Shown here one piece after another: positions 60,701-64,000 of a stretch of DNA of 64,000 nt (position 1 is its first letter; each line of letters starts with the position of its first letter). Position numbers and translations under genes: made by a program. Where the stretch lies: positions 37,018,601-37,082,600 of the forward strand of contig OX365948.1 in NCBI GenBank assembly GCA_947247005.1, in the 5' to 3' direction. The notes under the pieces were generated by a model. The model worked only from the letters and a program-made list of their open reading frames with translations, had not been told where the DNA came from and searched no databases. The DNA comes from Spisula solida (lineage: Eukaryota; Mollusca; Bivalvia; Venerida; Mactridae).

Positions 60701-63634
60701 CTCATCCGCTCCCCCACATGCACCCATCCGAAAGGTGCAAGCTGCCGCCAAACATTCGATCTCCCGAGTTATTTTATGCATGCATACACATATATACATA
60801 TATTTATCCGTCGCGTCTCATTAGTTTGAGAACACGTTCATGTATAAATAGTATTGTCGAACAGAACGTGCACTAACTGGTTTGAAAACGCAAACATTAA
60901 CACACAGTTTATTTTAAAATTTAATCAAAGCACTGAGAGTACTACTGGAAGGCGATCTGGTTGCTGCTACTAAAGCTTAAACCGACTTTATACGTTTAAT
61001 GTTCGTTTTCTTACTGCCGATCTTGTCTTGAATGTCAAAATAGGCATAATTATGTGACTATATAGGCATGTTGGGTATCTAAATAATTGTTAAAAGGTGC
61101 ATATTAATTTATATGTAATACGTGTATTAAATGCGTATATCAAAAGTGGCTTTAAAATAATACTACGCGCCTATTTATCAGATTCTACAATACCGTCTTG
61201 TTATCACTTCCCTCACAGCGTGAGACAGTCTATAGAAAGCGGCTAGCTAGTACAGCTACACCATATGATTGCATAACAGTACTTTGCAGACCGTATACGA
61301 TTCATTGATAAAACCATCACTTGACCGTTGTCTGAAGTTTCTAAAAATAGCTTTACAGCCGGGACATTTGATGAACACGTCATTTTAGTACTGTGAAACA
61401 AGTTCGGTATCGGCCGGTGTAGTGAATATTTTGCAAAAATATCGATTTAACGAACAGTTTCACAATAATTTTTGATCTTAGAATAAACAAAGGTTGCTGA
61501 TTGGCTTAAATCAGTTAAAACATTTGGAGAAACATATGTAGCAGTATTGGGAATGTTGACAGTTTCTGGAACTACTTGAATGCGGATTCACATAGCAGCC
61601 TAAAGGCGGTTAATTTTGTATTAAGAAATGGACAATGGTAGTAATGAGAGGCTTAAACGCCTCCCAAAAACGAATATTGGTACATTGATCACAAACTTCT
61701 GTTAAAGGCGCAATGTTAAAACAGAGGGCCTATGGAAACTCTATGTCATGTTCTAATGATGCATGTTTGTATAGAAAAATGTACTTACACACTCGCCTTG
61801 TGTTCATGATATGTTCCGCTTGGAAGTTTCCATGTGACGGAGAGGACATTCGGATATAATTATGTAGGTAATTGACTTCCTATTCACACTGACCCTTTGG
61901 ATGCTTCAATAATATACACAACCTCAAAACATAATATCCTCGATAGCCTAGTGGTTGAGGGTCCGCTTCGAGTGCGGTTGGTCACGAGTTCGATCCCAGG
62001 CCCCGTCATACCAACGCCAAAATATAAATGGTGCCAGTAATTCCTTTGCTAGGCGCTCGGTATAAAAGGGAAATTGACTAATCGTCTCTAATACACTCGT
62101 GGCGAAGGATAACATCGGGAATTAAGTGTCGAGAGTGATCAGTATCAATTGAAAAAACTTGTTTCACAATCGACGTAAAATAGTATAAACTAAACATAGT
62201 AACCTCAGACAGTTGCGTATGTTACACAGTGTAGACATTGTTGTCATAAGTTACTACAATAGTAGATACATTTTTTTGTATTTTATTACATTGCAGCTGT
62301 CACGATTCCATCGAGTACCTCGTAGTTTAAGTGTCCCTAACGGAAGTGCAAGCAAGGGCAATGACTTAGAAGTGGAACCCGAGTCGGCACCTGTTCCAGT
62401 TATGCCACCACATCTATGTGATTTCTGCCAAAAAAGCAGCGAGAGCAACAAATCCAATGAAGCGGAGGAACTCCTGTTCTGCAAGGATTGCAATGCTAAA
62501 GGTAAATGTTCAATCTGCTACGCGTGTAGGCAGTCCTATCGGCGCATGTCCTCTAAAACTTGCTAATTATTTTGTAACTTCGCCTGGTAGCCGCAGTATT
62601 CGCCCAGCAGTGAGTAATGCTCTATGTCCAAACAGATAACAAGACTAATGAATATTCCCCACACTTACGAGTATTGTTAACAGACATGGCCTCACTTGAA
62701 GGTATTCGTACAAGTCAAATAATTCCTGCGAGCAAATGATGTACCGACTTCATTTGACAGAGAATTGACAGGATCCTCGACCTTCTATCTGCATAATTCA
62801 ACAGCTGATGTGTATAAAATTAAGCATGAACATTTATGAACAAATTGTTAAATAATTTCATGTATAACAAACCAATTTTCAAGACACTTAATTGCATATT
62901 AGTACTCCCTTGTTTCATATAATGTTGATATGCTTATAAATAAAACCTCGTATTAGTTCATTAAAAGTATTATCATAAGACATGTTTTCAGTGTTCAACA
63001 ATATCAAAGATCATAAACCAATTCCGACAATTCCATGACAATTGACTGGGAAGCGCTGTGCTTATGTAACTGCAGTCACCTGCTGTTTAGATCCATGGTC
63101 TCAATATTGCCTAGCGCTCACTAAAATTTCGGACAGTTCTGATTTCTTCGGTAAATAAACTCTTGCAATGCGACAAAGGCCGATGTTATCCGCGTGGCGT
63201 AATGGAATTAGTCTGGTTCACGACATTCTTACAAAATGCATCTTTTTTTGGATTTTTTTTTTGAAATCGTAAACCATCGAGAACAGGTCACGTGCCCCTC
63301 CATGGACTTTTTACTAAATGCTATCCAATATACCTGCTCACTCAAGGCTCGCAGGTAATAATATTCATTAAATGCATTTCTTGAAAATACATGGATTGTT
63401 TGTTGTTCCTTTCTGAAAACTTGAACAAATTCCATTTAACGCGTTTATTTAGACATGTACAAGTAGGACCTACATTGTGTGCTTATGTAAGAAATTCATA
63501 TGAATGGTTTTTCTTTTTCAGCTCACCCATCGTGTATGAACTATTCCCCAGAGCTGGCTGGTAGAGCACGGAACACACCCTGGCAATGCATAGATTGTAA
63601 AACATGTTGTATATGTTCGGACCCCGGTGATGCC
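51755..63634 (+). CDS. KAT6: KAT6A/KAT6B (MOZ/MORF)-type MYST histone acetyltransferase, 5' part
   Basis: Catalytic subunit of the nuclear MOZ/MORF complex that acetylates histone H3. Three exons in the window: 51755-52423, 62297-62501, 63522-63634 (donors GTATGT, GTAAAT, GTATGT; phases 0, 1, 0), giving 329 codons; the gene runs off the right edge. Start ATG in AAAATGG context. Residues about 10-75 form the first winged helix ('DWILNIIDQLRKRKARPDLE', 'GIVIKVVYKRGTSYR'). About 90-200 resemble the second winged-helix region, split by an acidic run (about 125-145). 'KRGRPPKLK' is an AT-hook-like motif. PHD finger 1 uses C264, C267, C285, C288, H293, C296, C314, C317 (C4HC3), with 'HPSCMNYSPEL' and 'WQCIDCKTC' matching human KAT6A; PHD 2 starts at C320/C323. 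The 9.9-kb first intron is filled with satellites and mobile elements. I cannot exclude small exons inside it. Confidence 0.93.
54442..54846. repeat. 20-bp minisatellite, about 20 copies (GATCGAACATGCCTCTATAT)
   Basis: Tandem 20-mers with few variants: GATCGCAC for GATCGAAC, and CCCCTAT for CCTCTAT. The CCCC variants cluster at both ends and CCTC variants in the middle. In KAT6 intron 1. 52652-54441 before it holds only unique-looking intron sequence. Confidence 0.97.
55060..55175. repeat. Tandem duplication of about 58 bp
   Basis: 'TGCAGTCTTCCCTTGCCTT' followed by 'TTTAATGTAAGAAACATCCT' occurs twice, with a partial third start ('ACAGTCGTCC'). Intronic. The minus-strand frame 54946-55227 spans it and is not supported. 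Confidence 0.8.
55336..55512. repeat. 21-bp minisatellite, about 8 copies (TCGTATCGTACTGTCGCG + A/TTG)
   Basis: Tandem 21-mers alternating GCGATG and GCGTTG. Because 21 is a multiple of three, it opens long frames on both strands (SYRTVAL-type, YDNATVR-type); these are artefacts. CpG-rich compared with its neighbourhood. KAT6 intron 1. Confidence 0.95.
56330..56475 (+). repeat. Dispersed repeat copy, split by a TIR element
   Basis: Close relative of 24490-24650. The similarity stops at 'ACTACAA', where the 1478-bp element begins, and may resume at 57954 (AAGTGGGTG). Confidence 0.7.
56476..57953. mobile_element. TIR element, 1478 bp, with 35-bp perfect ends (CCCAGTCAGCACTACGG...)
   Basis: The first 35 bp, starting CCCAGTCAGCACTACGG and continuing into TACTGGCCCAGTACTGG, are exactly inverted at 57919-57953. 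Next to the left end lies a tandem block (about 56585-56880) of diverged units with 'CAATGGCT', 'TTGCTGGCACAGTACTGGCA' and GGGG. The right end has a shorter block of GTGCTGGCACGG-type repeats. The central part is AT-rich with no transposase. The host repeat at 24.6 kb shows the empty site; a 2-bp AA duplication is possible but not certain. In KAT6 intron 1. Confidence 0.88.
58764..58887. mobile_element. Hairpin MITE, 124 bp, ends TATTGTCGGTGAATAAAACA
   Basis: Arms of about 53 bp pair with only a few mismatches (CACTCG opposite CTCC-type changes) around a loop of about 16 nt. The ends read TATTGTCGG...CCGACAATA, so a TA duplication is possible. KAT6 intron 1. Confidence 0.85.
58888..61930. other. 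KAT6 intron 1, nothing recognised
   Basis: Unique-looking AT-rich intron sequence. The frames at 60464-60876 are low in complexity and unsupported. No exon with splice sites and KAT6-like translation was found. Confidence 0.4.
61938..62110 (+). repeat. tRNA-derived SINE
   Basis: The head contains 'TAGCCTAGTGGTTGAGG' (A-box TRGYNNANNNG match) and 'GAGTTCGATCCCAGG' (B-box) about 40 nt apart. The body ends with 'TTGCTAGGCGCTCGGTATAA' and AAAGGGAAATTGAC, a tail style seen in mollusc SINEs. It lies 190 bp upstream of KAT6 exon 2. The cloverleaf is imperfect, so it is not called as a tRNA gene. Confidence 0.8.
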
Positions 63635-64000
63635 GTATGTGGCTTCTTCTCTTCTTGTCATCGTTTAAATACAAATAATGATATTTGATACTCATATTAT
63701 TCCTCCGTGTGATTACACGGGTTTTAAATGGCTTCGGTGACCGTGATTAAATGGTATCATTTCGCTACCGGAATTGTTTTCCACGGAAATCATGGGTGAA
63801 AAATGCGCACCCAGAAGGATATTATGTGTTCGTGGCACAATCTTCAAATAATTGTTCAAAGAAATTAATAACGTGTTCAGTACTCGAACTTAGTGGGCGG
63901 TTTCTTGATGCTTAGATTAGTACATTCCTATTGATTAATGATTCACTGCAAACTTAGCTAATTAATCTTTGCTAACATGGTTCGTTTCATTCGGTAGCGA

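Noticed and set aside
63190..63225. tRNA-like 'GTGGCGTAATGG' near KAT6 exon 3
   Set aside because: It resembles an A-box only; there is no B-box or foldable cloverleaf.

Overview
The window is animal nuclear DNA: AT-rich, intron-rich (GT...AG introns, short exons), with many MITEs, satellites, LINE fragments and tRNA-derived SINEs. The repeat style, especially the 'GACCTAG / CTCACCTGTC' element and SINEs with a conserved central domain, points to a mollusc, most likely a bivalve. That assignment is inference. I assembled the three genes below exon by exon, checking splice sites and reading phase by eye.

Layout. 1-10158: no recognised gene; decayed non-LTR retrotransposon fragments (3.4-4.3 kb, 4.9-6.0 kb) and bivalve-type dispersed repeats. 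10159-28391, minus strand: a complete 10-exon gene for a kynurenine/alpha-aminoadipate aminotransferase (AADAT/KAT II type, 409 aa). Its introns hold a mariner-like element, a tRNA-derived SINE, two large satellites, a 4.7-kb Harbinger-like insertion and several MITEs. 28392-33007: intergenic. 33008-45355, plus strand: a type I membrane protein of about 351 aa with a signal sequence, a small eight-cysteine module, one Sushi/CCP domain, a transmembrane helix and a long cytoplasmic tail. Its 34-nt first coding exon exists in four versions, three of them inside a 2.4-2.5-kb tandem triplication. 45356-51754: 3' flank and mobile elements, including a perfect 118-bp foldback element with an 8-bp target duplication. 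51755-63634 (gene continues past the window), plus strand: the 5' part of a KAT6A/KAT6B (MOZ/MORF) histone acetyltransferase gene, with N-terminal winged-helix region, first PHD finger and start of the second.

The genes do not form an operon or pathway. The aminotransferase and Sushi-receptor genes are divergent; the receptor and KAT6 genes are head to tail.

Most unusual points. (1) The 58-bp minisatellite in aminotransferase intron 8 (about 39 units in two blocks) is made of the last 48 coding bases of exon 8 plus its splice donor and 10 intronic bases. (2) The receptor gene carries a tandem array of alternative first exons, each preceded by a 60-bp hairpin unit present in 3, 1 or 2 copies. 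(3) A 4736-bp element with a 3-bp TGA duplication split the minisatellite, and removing it restores the repeat exactly.
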